Shown here: one piece after another, positions 1 through 9,400 of the stretch
Layout of the letters: each line of letters starts with the position of its first letter
How positions within the stretch are numbered: the stretch's first letter is position 1
Assembly (NCBI GenBank): GCA_963715445.1
Contig: OY970240.1
Coordinates: 496,001 to 560,000 of the forward strand
DNA: 64,000 nucleotides
DNA from: JAAYBF01 sp963715445
GTDB lineage: Bacteria > Actinomycetota > Thermoleophilia > Solirubrobacterales > Thermoleophilaceae
Direction of reading: 5' to 3'
Made by a program: the position numbers and the translations under genes
The notes under the pieces: model-generated
Told to the model about the DNA's origin: nothing
The model's input: only the letters and a program-made list of their open reading frames with translations
Databases searched by the model: none

Positions 1-43
1 CCTCGCGCACATCGTCAACCGTCACGTCATTGAGTTCGGACAC
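1..43 (-). CDS. possible 5' fragment of a divergent gene, cut by the window edge
   Basis: Reading leftward from a GTG at 41-43 gives 14 codons (VSELNDVTVDDVRE) that stay open to the window edge. The wording resembles the start of a small acidic protein, and the position, divergent from the FxsA-like gene, is reasonable. No ribosome binding site is obvious. The family cannot be named from 14 residues, and the call could be wrong. Confidence 0.25.
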   Translation of the reverse strand, partial: MSELNDVTVDDVRE

Positions 44-78
44 GAAGCCAATGGTAGTGGCAGTAGGGTTTCGCGCCG

Positions 79-552
79 ATGCCCTTGCTGCTGCTCCTGC
101 TGGTCTTCATCGCGCTTCCGATCGCGGAGCTGTACCTGATCCTCCAGGTGGGTGACGCGATCGGCGCCGTCCCGACGATCTTGATCCTGGCCGCCGACTC
201 GGTCTTGGGATCGATCCTCCTGCGCAGCCAGGGGCGGTCCGTGTGGCGCCGCTTCAACGAGACGATGGCCCGCGGTCAGCTGCCCCATCGCGAGCTGCAG
301 GACGGCGTCGCGGTGATCTTCGGCGGAGCGTTCCTGATCACTCCCGGCTTCCTGACCGACATCCTCGGGCTGCTTCTGCTGCTGCCGCCGACCCGCGAGG
401 TCATCAGGCGCATCGTGGTCCGCCGGATAGCCCGGCGCGTCTCGCAGGGGCCGCCGGAGGGGACCGTGGAGGGCACGGCCACGACGGTCGACGGCACGGC
501 GACCGAGTACGAGCCGCCCGACACGACACCCCGGCCGAGGATCGAGCCATGA
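79..552 (+). CDS. fxsA: FxsA-like membrane protein
   Basis: 157 aa, the usual FxsA length. The N-terminus is a hydrophobic helix (about residues 1-24, starting MPLLLLLLVFIALPIAELYL), followed by the family-like stretch ending SVLGSILLRSQGR near residue 50 and a second hydrophobic hairpin (about 70-105). The C-terminal 40 residues are polar, Thr- and Pro-rich, and probably cytoplasmic. FxsA is an inner-membrane protein first known in E. coli for suppressing F-plasmid exclusion of phage T7; its normal role is unclear. The stop overlaps the next start (ATGA), so it is probably translated together with the next two genes. Confidence 0.85.
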   Translation: MPLLLLLLVFIALPIAELYLILQVGDAIGAVPTILILAADSVLGSILLRSQGRSVWRRFNETMARGQLPHRELQDGVAVIFGGAFLITPGFLTDILGLLLLLPPTREVIRRIVVRRIARRVSQGPPEGTVEGTATTVDGTATEYEPPDTTPRPRIEP

Positions 553-1253
553 GCGCGCCGGCGCTCTCCCTGCAGTTCTTCGACCCCGAGCACGGGCTGC
601 ACGGCAACGCCCGCAGCGGTGCCACGCTGCTCTTCGAGGGCACCGCCTCCCGGGTGCTCGCCGAGGGCCCCGAGGTGGAGGCGCATGGCGGCGGCTGGCG
701 AGCGGTGCTCGAAGGCGCGTTCTCGCTGACGTTCGAGCCCGTGGCCCCGGCGGCGGAGCTCGACGGCGTGACCGCGACGGTGTGCCTGGTGAGCGGCCGG
801 GTAGGCGAGCAGGACGTGCGCTGCCTGGGAACCGCGGCGCAGACGCACGAGCCGCCAGCATGGGACGAGCTCGATGCCGTCCGCTCGATCTCGGGGCTCT
901 TCGATCCGGGGACCGCGTTCCTCGGCGTGGCGCGCCGGGCGCGCGGCGCATTCGGGCACGGCGAGGAGCAGACCGCCATCTGGGTGCTCAGGGACGGCGA
1001 GGTGCTCGCCGTGGAGGACGCCCGCATCTCGACCGTCTACGACGGCGAGGGGCGTCAGCGCAGCGCGAGCCTCGAGCTGTGGCTTCCCGAGGAGGACTTC
1101 CCCCTGCGCGCCTCCGGCATGGTCGTCGCCGGGTCCTCGCTCCAGCTGGAGCGGCTCGACGCGCACGTCGCCGTGTTCCGCTGGCGCATGGAAGGTCGCG
1201 AGGGCGCAGGCGCCTACGAGCTGATGGTCCGCTCCGATCGGGAGGCCGCATGA
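549..1253 (+). CDS. conserved-looking protein of unknown function
   Basis: 234 aa, no signal peptide or membrane segment. It overlaps fxsA by ATGA, and its own stop overlaps the HAD gene start in the same way, so the three form one translational unit. The sequence is acidic with many short beta-strand-like runs (for example HVAVFRWRME near the end) and has no motif I recognise. An AttH- or lipocalin-like beta-barrel is conceivable but not supported by a visible signature. Confidence 0.8.
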   Translation: MSAPALSLQFFDPEHGLHGNARSGATLLFEGTASRVLAEGPEVEAHGGGWRAVLEGAFSLTFEPVAPAAELDGVTATVCLVSGRVGEQDVRCLGTAAQTHEPPAWDELDAVRSISGLFDPGTAFLGVARRARGAFGHGEEQTAIWVLRDGEVLAVEDARISTVYDGEGRQRSASLELWLPEEDFPLRASGMVVAGSSLQLERLDAHVAVFRWRMEGREGAGAYELMVRSDREAA

Positions 1254-1882
1254 GCGAGGTCAAGGCGATCATCAGCGATTTCGGGGGCGTGCTGACCACG
1301 CCGCTCGGCAACTCGTTCGCCGCCTGGTCCAAGGAGGCCGGGATCCCGCTCGAGGACCTCGGACTGGCTCTGGCCGCATCCGCGGAGCGCTACGGAGAGC
1401 ACCCGCTGTTCGTCCTCGAGCGCGGGGAGCTGAGCGAGGAGGAGTTCATCCGCAGGCTCGAGGAGGAGCTCGGCGACGGCCGCCGCCTCGACAGCATGGT
1501 GGACACCTACTTCGCCCACCTGGAGCGCAACCCGGAGATGATCGACCTCGTGCGCGACCTGCGCGACCGGGGGCTGAGGGCGGCTTTGCTCACGAACAAC
1601 GTGCGCGAGTGGGAGCCCCGCTGGCGCTCGATGCTGCCGGAGATCGACGAGATCTTCGAGGTCGTGGTCGATTCCGCGTTCGTGGGCATGCGCAAGCCCG
1701 AGCCGGAGATCTACCACCTCACCCTGGAGCGCCTCGGAGGCCTTCGCCCCGAGCAGTGCGTGTTCGTGGACGACATCGCGCTCAACTGCGACGCGGCGCG
1801 CGAGCTGGGCATGGCGGCCGTCGTCTTCGAGAGCACCGAGCAGGCGCGACCCGAGATAGAAGCCGCTCTCAGCGCCTCCTAG
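1250..1882 (+). CDS. HAD-superfamily hydrolase
   Basis: 210 aa. HAD motifs appear in order: motif I DFGGVL near residue 9 (nucleophile Asp), motif II LLTNN near 107, motif III Lys in GMRKPEPEIY near 147, and motif IV VDDIALN near 171. The alpha-helical cap insert lies between motifs I and II, as in subfamily IA phosphatases, haloacid dehalogenases and the phosphatase domain of epoxide hydrolases. GGVL followed by a long cap resembles the latter group. Substrate cannot be predicted. It is last in the fxsA cluster. Confidence 0.88.
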   Translation: MSEVKAIISDFGGVLTTPLGNSFAAWSKEAGIPLEDLGLALAASAERYGEHPLFVLERGELSEEEFIRRLEEELGDGRRLDSMVDTYFAHLERNPEMIDLVRDLRDRGLRAALLTNNVREWEPRWRSMLPEIDEIFEVVVDSAFVGMRKPEPEIYHLTLERLGGLRPEQCVFVDDIALNCDAARELGMAAVVFESTEQARPEIEAALSAS

Positions 1883-1948
1883 AAGCGCCGCGCTCCTAGC
1901 CTCCCAGCTGCGCCGGCGGCTCCGGCAGAGAGCTCTGCGCCAAATAAA

Positions 1949-2064
1949 AGAGACGCGGTCCCTAGCGCTCGAGGAGCGCGCCTCCTCCAGCCGAAGCCGT
2001 TGGGGCTGCGCGGCGGGCCTCACACCTCATGGCCTCGCTCTTTGCGCTTTGGGTCCGCGTCTCT
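1949..2064. promoter_or_regulatory. long inverted repeat enclosing hairpins
   Basis: AGAGACGCGGTCCC at 1949-1962 pairs with GGGTCCGCGTCTCT at 2051-2064, 13 of 14 bases, enclosing about 90 bases that include the small hairpin GCGCTC-GAG-GAGCGC (1966-1980). It could be a multibranched RNA or a terminator for the gene at 1250. No matching RNA family was recognised. Confidence 0.45.
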
Positions 2065-2083
2065 GCAGGGCACTCAAGCACCA

Positions 2084-2168
2084 CCAAATGCACGGGTCAA
2101 GGGTCGGGAACCGAAAGAAACCCGCACTTTGGTGAAAAAGCCCCGGATGAGATGAATCACGCCGGGCT
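2084..2168 (+). promoter_or_regulatory. structured leader upstream of minor pilin genes
   Basis: CCAAA (2084) pairs with TTTGG (2128-2132) and CGGGT with ACCCG inside it. The inner loop has a GGT/ACC hairpin followed by GAAAG. A second hairpin, AGCCC-CGG (2139-2146) with CCG-GGCT (2162-2168), lies 36 bases before the first start codon. The layout suits a cis-regulatory RNA. Pilin genes are often under c-di-GMP riboswitches, but the conserved GEMM core is not evident here. Confidence 0.35.
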
Positions 2169-2203
2169 CAAGGTCAACGTTTGCGGAACCGATACCGCTC
2201 GTG

Positions 2204-3658
2204 ATGGTGCAACGCGTCCTCCGAACCATGCCATTCGGCATCGGCCTGGCAATTCTGCTCAGCCGCAGGCCCCGCCTCGCCTCCGAGCGGGGCTCCATGC
2301 TCGTCGAGGTGCTGGTCGGGACGATCCTCCTGGCGCTGACGACCACCGCGGTCCTGGACGGGCTCGACGGCGCGCAGGACGCCGGCCTGCGCAACAAGAA
2401 CCGCTCTGTCTCCGCGACACTCGCCCAGCAGGACATCGAGCGCATGCGCTCGATGCCGCCGACGGCCCTCTCCAACTACAGGGAGACCCACACCGAGACG
2501 GTCGGCGGCGTCGACTACACGGTCATCTCGCGAACGGACTGGGTCGCGGACGCGACCGGCGTGCAGAGCTGCACCAGCAGCGACGACCAGGCCGAGTACC
2601 TGAAGCTGACCTCGACCGTCTCCGCCCCGAGCAGCGTCCAGGCTCCGGTCGCGGTCAACACGCCCGTCACGGCGACCAGCCTGTTGACGCCGCCGCTGGG
2701 AACGTTCGAGGACGACGCCGGCACGGCCACCGTGAAGCTCAGCGATCGCAACGGCGCGCCGCTTGCGGACGTCAGCGTCCACCTCTCGGGGCCGGGCTCG
2801 GAGGCCGACACGACCAACGACGCGGGCTGCGCGATCTTCGCCTTCATCGACTCGGGCACTTGGACGGCCGAAGTCCTCGACGGCTGGGTCGGGTGGGAGG
2901 GCGAGATTCCGGCGGAGTCCCCGGTCATCGTGGCCGCGGGGAAGACGAGCCTGACCCAGATGGAGGTCGACCGTCCCGTCTCCCTGCGCGCGGAGTTCGA
3001 GACCCCTGCGGGCGGTCCGGTGACGTGGACCGGCGCCGACGACCGCAAGTCGATCCGCGTCGTCAACTCCAAGCTGCCCACCGGGTTCAAGACTTTCCCG
3101 GGCGACTCCCTGGACCACACGGACGCCGACAACCTCTTTCCCTTCCTCGACGGCTATGGGGTGTTCGCAGGCGACTGCGAGGCCAACAACCCCGCCGTCT
3201 GGGACAGCACCTACTTCCAGACCTCCGGCAAGGGCTACGCCACGCCCGACCCCGGCGATCCGAGGGAGTCCGTCGATGTCGTCGTGCCGGAGATCGAGAT
3301 CACGGTCCGGCGGATGAACGGCGCGACCGCGAACCCCTTCTCCCAGGCGCGGGTCTACATCAAGGAGCGCGACACCAGCCTCGGCTGCACGGCGGTGATC
3401 GACAACGTCTCCGCCCCGACCCTGTCCAGCAACGGCTACACGAGCTACGTCTTCACGGTCCCGGTGCCGTTCGGGAACTTCGAGGTCTGCGCGGCGACGA
3501 GAACCACCTCCAGCAGCAGCTGGCAGCGGGCGTTCACCGGAGCCAGCGCGCCGACCCACCGCAACATGACCACGACCGCTCTCGCGATCGCGAACAGGAG
3601 CGTCCCGATCGACACGCCGACGAGCGGCTCCAGCGGCGAGTGCCTCCTCACGCCATGA
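2204..3658 (+). CDS. PilV-like minor pilin with large ectodomain
   Basis: 484 aa from ATG 2204 (a GTG at 2201 is also possible). A long basic leader ends ASERG30; cleavage by prepilin peptidase before S31 gives mature SMLVE with the expected Glu5 and a hydrophobic helix (about 31-52). The ectodomain is far larger than a pilin. It includes a carboxypeptidase-regulatory or CNA-B-like beta-sandwich stretch (ADVSVHL, then TNDAGCAIFAF, about 185-230) and paired cysteines. It is first of three overlapping prepilin genes; the family is inferred from the class III signal. It probably caps or primes a type IV pilus or a related secretion filament. Confidence 0.8.
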   Translation: MVQRVLRTMPFGIGLAILLSRRPRLASERGSMLVEVLVGTILLALTTTAVLDGLDGAQDAGLRNKNRSVSATLAQQDIERMRSMPPTALSNYRETHTETVGGVDYTVISRTDWVADATGVQSCTSSDDQAEYLKLTSTVSAPSSVQAPVAVNTPVTATSLLTPPLGTFEDDAGTATVKLSDRNGAPLADVSVHLSGPGSEADTTNDAGCAIFAFIDSGTWTAEVLDGWVGWEGEIPAESPVIVAAGKTSLTQMEVDRPVSLRAEFETPAGGPVTWTGADDRKSIRVVNSKLPTGFKTFPGDSLDHTDADNLFPFLDGYGVFAGDCEANNPAVWDSTYFQTSGKGYATPDPGDPRESVDVVVPEIEITVRRMNGATANPFSQARVYIKERDTSLGCTAVIDNVSAPTLSSNGYTSYVFTVPVPFGNFEVCAATRTTSSSSWQRAFTGASAPTHRNMTTTALAIANRSVPIDTPTSGSSGECLLTP

Positions 3659-4362
3659 GCACGTTGCTGAACAGACTGCGCACCGAGCAGACGGGCATGT
3701 CGCTGATCGAGCTGATGGCGGCGATCTCGATCGGCATGATCGTCCTGATGGCGGGCTTCCAGCTGCTCGACCGCGCGACCAGCGTCTCCCAGGAGATCAG
3801 CGACCGCCAGGAGGCGGTCCAGCGCGGCCGACTGGCGATGGAGACGATCACCCGCCAGGTGCGCTCGCAGGTCTGCCTCGGGGACAACACCGAGCCGATC
3901 TCCTACGGCGACGACGACACGATCACCTTCTACGCCGACCTCGGCGACGGCAGCACCCCGGTGGAGCGTCGGACGCTCACGTACGACGCCACTGCGCCCG
4001 GCAGGCTCGTCGAGCAGGTCGAACCCGGCTCCGGCGTCTACCCGACGCTGAACTTCGGCGTCCTGCCGAGCACCTCGCGCACCGTGCTGACCAGGATGAA
4101 GCTCGCGACCAGCGGCGGGACTCCGCAGCCGGTGTTCCGCTACTACGGATTCCAGCCCGGCGGGCCCACGGGTGACCTCGAGCTCCTGCCGACACCGCTG
4201 AGCACCACCGACGCCTCGCGCACGGTGATGGTGCGGGTCGCCTTCGTCGCGATGCCGGACCGGGTCAATCCACGCGACCAGGACGCAACCACCATGCAGG
4301 ACGACGTCTACGTGCGCATCGCCGATCCGGCGCGGCCGCAGGAGGGACCCAGATGCATCTGA
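3655..4362 (+). CDS. PilW-like prepilin
   Basis: 235 aa. The start overlaps the previous stop (ATGA). The prepilin signal is clear: a basic leader to TEQTG15, then mature MSLIE with Glu5 and a hydrophobic helix to about residue 37 (IGMIVLMAGFQLL). Next come a polar helix and a beta-rich pilin body with one cysteine near residue 81 and another near the C-terminus (CI at the end). Length and position between a PilV-like and a PilX-like gene fit PilW. It probably co-assembles with both as a minor pilin complex. Confidence 0.82.
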   Translation: MSTLLNRLRTEQTGMSLIELMAAISIGMIVLMAGFQLLDRATSVSQEISDRQEAVQRGRLAMETITRQVRSQVCLGDNTEPISYGDDDTITFYADLGDGSTPVERRTLTYDATAPGRLVEQVEPGSGVYPTLNFGVLPSTSRTVLTRMKLATSGGTPQPVFRYYGFQPGGPTGDLELLPTPLSTTDASRTVMVRVAFVAMPDRVNPRDQDATTMQDDVYVRIADPARPQEGPRCI

Positions 4363-5879
4363 TAGCCCGCTGCCAGCGAGGATTCACCACCGTCACGCTG
4401 ATGGGCGTGCTGTCCGTGGGCATGCTGCTCGTCGCGGGAGGCTTCGCGGCGGTCGGGCCGGACGCCTCCCTCTCGCGCGACGACCAGGACTACAAGCAGG
4501 CCTACGGGGCCGCGGAGGCAGGCCTCCAGTGGTACCTGAACAACCTCGCCCAAGACAACGACTACTACGTCAAGTGCACGAACGTCCCAGACCCGAGCCT
4601 GGGCCAGGACGCTCCAGTCAACCAGCGGTGGAGCGGATCCGGCAGCGACCCCCGCGTGTGGCGCCCGCTGCCGGGCGATGAGTCCAGGTACGCGGTCGAG
4701 CTGCTGCCCGTCGCCGGCTACTCGCAGTGCGTCGAGGGCGACCAGTACTCGATGGTCGACTCGCGCGGCAACATGCGCCTGCGCATAACGGGGAAGTCGC
4801 GCGGCCGTACGCGCACGCTGCTCGCGACCCTGCGGCGGCGCAACTTCCTCGACTTCATCTACTTCACGCACTTCGAGACGCTCGATCCGCTGGCGTTCTC
4901 GAGCTCGGCCAGGCGCACCTGGGCCTCCACCCACTGCAACCAGTTCCGCGCCGAGCGCGCGGACGCGGCCACGAACGATGACGAGTGCACCGAGATCCGG
5001 TTCGTGTCCGACGACGCGATCCGCGGGCCGATGCACACCAACGACAGCATCCTGGTCTGCGGCTCAGCCGACCTCGGCCGCGATGCCGCGGATTCGGTCG
5101 AGCTCAACGAGCAGGCCCCCGGATGGGTGAACACCGGCTGCAGCGGGACTCCCAACATCCAGGGCTCGCTCATCTACCCCTCCGGCCAGCTCGGGATGCC
5201 CCCCTCCAACATAGAGCTGAAGAACCTCGCCGCCCCCGCCTACCGGTTCACCGGGCGGACCAAGATCACGCTCAACGGCAGCACGATGACCGCTGTCACG
5301 ACCGCCGGCACCGTGACACAGGCGCTACCGGCCAACGGCGTGATCTACGTGAGCGGCACCCTGTGCCCGAGCAGCTACGCGTACGACCAGACCTACAGCG
5401 AAAGCTCAAGCTGCGGCAACGCGTGGGTGAAGGGCGAGTACTCGAGCGACCTGACGATCGCCGCGGACAACGACGTGATCATCAACGGCAACCTGGAGAG
5501 GGACGAGGACGACGACGGCCTGCTGATGGGCCTGATCGGGAACAACTTCGTGCGCGTCGAGCACCGCGTGGACGACTGCGACAACGTCTCCCCCGGCTCT
5601 CACAGCAACATCGTCATCGAGGCGGCGATCCTCGCCCTCAACCACTCCTTCCTCGTCGACAACTGGTACTGCGGCAACGGGCTCGGCACGCTCACCGTCG
5701 AGGGCGCCATCGCCCAGCAGTACCGCGGCCCCGTCGGCACGACCGGCGGCACCGGCTACCTGAAGAACTACGTCTACAACGACCGCCTGCGCTACCGCGA
5801 GCCGCCCTACTTCCTGGACCCGGTCCAGTCCTCCTGGCGCGTCTCCCGCCAGACAGAGCAGCTCCCACCCGTCAAGTAG
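4353..5879 (+). CDS. PilX-like prepilin lacking Glu5
   Basis: 508 aa, overlapping the previous gene by 10 bases. Leader MHLIARCQRG is followed by FTTVT and a hydrophobic helix to about residue 34, so the mature protein would carry Thr, not Glu, at position 5. Next is the PilX-like phrase YGAAEAGLQWYLNNL and a long Cys-containing, Asn/Ser-rich ectodomain (about 12 cysteines) that looks like repeated beta-strands (NDVIINGNL). Loss of Glu5 is known in tip pseudopilins of the GspK type, so a tip or adhesin role is possible. No pilus motor genes are nearby. Confidence 0.78.
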   Translation: MHLIARCQRGFTTVTLMGVLSVGMLLVAGGFAAVGPDASLSRDDQDYKQAYGAAEAGLQWYLNNLAQDNDYYVKCTNVPDPSLGQDAPVNQRWSGSGSDPRVWRPLPGDESRYAVELLPVAGYSQCVEGDQYSMVDSRGNMRLRITGKSRGRTRTLLATLRRRNFLDFIYFTHFETLDPLAFSSSARRTWASTHCNQFRAERADAATNDDECTEIRFVSDDAIRGPMHTNDSILVCGSADLGRDAADSVELNEQAPGWVNTGCSGTPNIQGSLIYPSGQLGMPPSNIELKNLAAPAYRFTGRTKITLNGSTMTAVTTAGTVTQALPANGVIYVSGTLCPSSYAYDQTYSESSSCGNAWVKGEYSSDLTIAADNDVIINGNLERDEDDDGLLMGLIGNNFVRVEHRVDDCDNVSPGSHSNIVIEAAILALNHSFLVDNWYCGNGLGTLTVEGAIAQQYRGPVGTTGGTGYLKNYVYNDRLRYREPPYFLDPVQSSWRVSRQTEQLPPVK

Positions 5880-5881
5880 AC

Positions 5882-5917
5882 GTGGGCTAGCCCACGAGCG
5901 ACCGAGGACACCGCCAG
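5882..5917. repeat. hairpin repeat of convergent gene ends, copy 1
   Basis: GTGGGC-TA-GCCCAC (5882-5895) runs into a 25-base segment (5893-5917) identical to 57297-57321. It sits between convergent genes, 12 bases before the minus-strand stop at 5930. The copy at 57 kb has GTGTGC/GCACAC in its stem, a compensated G:C to T:A change, so pairing appears to be under selection. A bidirectional terminator is the simplest reading. Confidence 0.6.
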
Positions 5918-5929
5918 ACGAGGTCGCGG

Positions 5930-6385
5930 CTAGTTATCGGAGCCGTGACGGTCCCAGCAGTACAGCTCCACCGCCTCGGCGGCCAGCTCCACGAGGCGCT
6001 CGTGCGAGAGCCACGGAAGGACCGTGTCGAGCGCCTGCTCCTCGCTCACGCCGGCTTCGAAGGCGTCGTCGCCGCGGAAGCCCGCGGCGATCCGCAGGGC
6101 CTCGCGACGGTGGTCGCCGAGATGCCCGAACGCCTGGAGCAGGAACTCCTTGTTGGCGATCGGCCTGCCCACCTCGAGAGAGGCGTGCCATGCGGCGAGC
6201 ATCGACAGATCGTCCTCGTCGAGAACCTCGACGGCCTTCGCATAGTGCACGTCGAGCTCGTCGTCCGGGATCTCGTCGACCCAGGCTCGAACCACCTCGC
6301 CGAGCAGCTGTCGGCGAGCTTCTCGGCCGATGGAGTCGGCTACGACCCTGATGGCGTCCTGTGGCTCTATGAAGCAGAGTGGCAT
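5930..6385 (-). CDS. unknown protein, mostly alpha-helical
   Basis: 151 aa from ATG at 6385, acidic and helical with no signal peptide or membrane segment. Typical stretches are EVVRAWVDEIPDDELDVHY (residues about 29-47) and EEQALDTVLPWLSHERLVELA near the C-terminus, which suggest a helical bundle. I recognise no family. It ends beside the hairpin repeat and starts 85 bases from the addA-like stop in the same direction. Confidence 0.7.
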   Translation of the reverse strand: MPLCFIEPQDAIRVVADSIGREARRQLLGEVVRAWVDEIPDDELDVHYAKAVEVLDEDDLSMLAAWHASLEVGRPIANKEFLLQAFGHLGDHRREALRIAAGFRGDDAFEAGVSEEQALDTVLPWLSHERLVELAAEAVELYCWDRHGSDN

Positions 6386-6470
6386 GGCAAGAAGGTAAGC
6401 GCTGCCCCCGACGGAACGGCGGTGATCGGTTGTGTTCCGAGCGATCGCATCTCGCCCCTCGAGACCCGAC

Positions 6471-9400
6471 CTACCCAGTAGCAGGAGAAAGCGTCCGCTC
6501 GGGGCCCCAGGCGCACAGCCCGGGCTGGCCCGGGCAGTCGGCGCAGAGCTCGCGGCAGGGCTCTTCCGAAGGCTCGAAGCGCCTCTTGACGACGCCGGAC
6601 GCGAGGCCCAGCAGGCGCTCTTCGAGCGCGGATGCCTCGGACGCCTCGAAGACGGTGGAGACAGGCTCGTCCGGGCGCTCGAGGAAGACATACGCCACCT
6701 CCACCCTCGCCGCGCCCGCCTTGAGGGCCGCCAGCGCATAGACGAGCCGCTGGGTCGCATAGGGCTCGGCCGCCTCCGCCGGGTCGCGGCCGCCCAGCCG
6801 GTTGCTCTTGTAGTCGACGATCAGCAGCCCGTCGCTCTCCTGGGCGTGCACGTCCACCACCCCGTTGACGAGCAGGCTGCGGCCCTGCCCCTCCTCCGGG
6901 CTGAGCTCGAACGCGAAGGGCAGCTCGCGCCGCACGCGGCCGGCCGCGCCGATCCTCGCGCGCATCGGCGACCCCGCGAACGCCTCGACGAGGCTCGCGA
7001 GCTCCTCAAGCTCGGCGTCGCTCGCGGACCCTCCCTCGGCCTTCACGAGCTCCGCGACCTGCGCCTTTGCCGGTGGTGACGGACGCTCGAAGTCGAGCCG
7101 CTCGAGCAGGCTGTGCACGACCGTCCCGCGCACCCGGGCGGGGATGCCGTCGGAGAGCTCCTCGGCGATCTGAGCGCTCCTTCCCGGAGCGAGCTCGTCG
7201 CCGCCCGGCAGGCCGAGGGCGTGCTCTAGGTAGAAGCGATAGCCGCAGCGCTCGTAGAGGTCGAGCCCGGAGTAGCTCAGGCGGCTGACCGCCAGGGCGG
7301 GCGGCACGGGAACCGCTCGCAGCGCGGGCGCGTCCAGAGCCGCGAGGCCGGGCTCCTCCTCCCGCTCCGGCCGCGTGGGAGCGCGGTCCGCCGCCGGCAG
7401 GAGCTCGTCGAGCGTCGCCGGGCTCAGCACCTCGCAGCGCACGGCGACGGAGCGGCCCTCGTACTCGAGCTCGGACTCGCTCGAGGCGGCCCGTTCCGCC
7501 AGGTCGGGCGCCAGCGCGCGCCACAGCCAGCGCATGGGCTCCTCGAGCGGCGCCTCGGGAGGGAGCTTCTCGAGGTCGGTGGCGCCGCTCAGCACCAGGT
7601 GCTCCTGGGCGCGCGTGGCGGCGACGTAGAAGACCCGCCGCTCCTCCTCCTCGTCCTCGAGCTTCTGCCGCTCGCGGATCCTCTCCAGGGTCGCGCTGTT
7701 GAGAGCGCCGCCCTCAAGCGAGGCCAGGCGGATGCCCACCTGCCCGTCCTCGCTGATGCGCAGCGCGGCATCGTCCTCGCGCCCCCGCTTCCCGAGGTCC
7801 GCCACGCAGACGACGGGGAACTCGAGCCCCTTGGAGCGGTGGATCGTCATCACGCGCACGGCGTCGAGATCCTCGGCCTCCAGCGGGGCCTCCCCCTCGC
7901 GCTCCTGGACCAGGTCGCGCTCGGCCACGAAGTCGATGAAGCCGCGCAGGTCGCGCCCCTCGGCCGCCTCGTACTCGCGCCCCATCCGCATCAGCTTGCG
8001 GACGTTCGCCATCCGCCTGTCGCCCGAGGGCATCGCAAGCACCGCCCGGTCGTAGCCGGAGGACGTCACGGCGCGGTCGATCAGCGTCTCCAGCGAGATC
8101 CGCGGGGCGTCCGAGCGCTCGGCCCTGAAGCGCTCCACGAACGCGCGCAGCCTCTCGAGGTCCTCCTCCGGCAGCAGTGCCGCGTCATCCGCCCCCTCGA
8201 GGGCCCGCCAGAGGTCTCCCCGCGAGCGCCGCGCGGCGGCGGCGAGGAGCACCAGCGCGTCGAGCGAGATCCCGGCGAGCGGGGAGGCGAGCACGGAGTA
8301 GAGGGCGAGCTCGTCGCGCGGGTTGGCGAGCGCCGCCAGGTAGGCGCGCAGATCGCCCACCTGCTGCTGGCTCCAGTAGCCGCGTCCCCCGAGCACGTGC
8401 GTCGGGATCCCCCGCTCCTCGAGCGCCCGCTCGTAGACGCCCATGTTGGTCGTGACCCGCGTCAGCACGACCACGTCCCGGTACGAGTACGGCCCGCCGC
8501 TCGTGAGCTCGTCGATGCGGCGGGCGAGCAGGCGCGCCTCGGCCGCGCGCCACGGGGTGACCGCCCCCATCCCGGCGCCGAACGGCGACTCGCCGGCGGC
8601 GAGGGCCTCGGCGGTGCGCTCGTCCCAGCGCCCCTTGTCCTTGTCCACCACCAGGAGCTCCACGCTGGGCGCCGCCCGCGCCGGCTCGTCACGGGCGCCT
8701 GGCCGCTCGCGCAGCGGCTCGAAGCCCTCGCCCCAGAGCCGTCCGAAGGTCAGGTCGATCGCGTCGAGCACCTCTCCCCGGCTGCGGAAGTTGACGCTGA
8801 TCCGCTCCTCCCCGCCGCTCGCTCGCGCATCCTCGCGATGGCTGCGGAAGACGCCCACGTCGGCATGGCGGAAGCGGTAGATCGACTGGCGCTCGTCGCC
8901 GACGCGGAAGAGGTTGTCGCGCTCGAGCAGCTCCAGGATCTCGTTCTGCAGCGGGTTGGTGTCCTGGAACTCGTCGACCATCAGGTGGCTGAAGCGCCCG
9001 GCGTAGTGCTCGCGCAGGCCCTGCTCGTCGCGCAGGAGGTCGCGCGCGAGCAGCTCGAGGTCGTCGAAGTCGAGCGCGGAGCGGTCCTGCTTGAGCGCCT
9101 CGTAGTGGCCCCCGTGAAGTGCCAGCAGCTCCCGCAGGAGCACGTGGTCGAGGTACTCGCGCGTGCGCAGGCAGTGGGCCAGGTACTCCTCATGGGCTTC
9201 GCCATAGGCCTCGCAGGCCGGCCCCCGCAGCGCCTTGGCGGTGCCCTTGAAAGACAGCTTGACCACGGCCGGCGCCTCGGCCACCTCCGCCTCCGGCAGC
9301 CGCGCGAGCAGCGCAGCGCAACGCTCGAGCCTCACTCGAGCCTTGCCCACCGCCTTGCCCTCCACCCCGGCGATCTCCGCCAGCGCGGCCGCGGTCGCGG

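Larger units (their letters stand above)
1883..2203. other. 320-base non-coding gap with strong predicted structure
   Basis: No credible gene. The sequence locally becomes A-rich (CAAATAAAAG near 1941). It holds two structural blocks described separately (1949-2064 and 2084-2168), so it is more likely a long 5' leader of the pilin cluster, a terminator for the HAD gene, or a small RNA than empty spacer. Confidence 0.7.

Noticed and set aside
2084..2168. c-di-GMP (GEMM-I) riboswitch upstream of pilins
   Set aside because: Position is ideal but the conserved GEMM-I core (GGGCAAACC, then GGGACGCAAAGCC) was not found; kept only as a structured leader.
2029..3654. Long plus-strand open frame across the leader and the first pilin gene
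   Set aside because: Arg- and Pro-rich out-of-frame translation typical of high-GC shadow frames; only its last part from 3655 is the real PilW-like gene.
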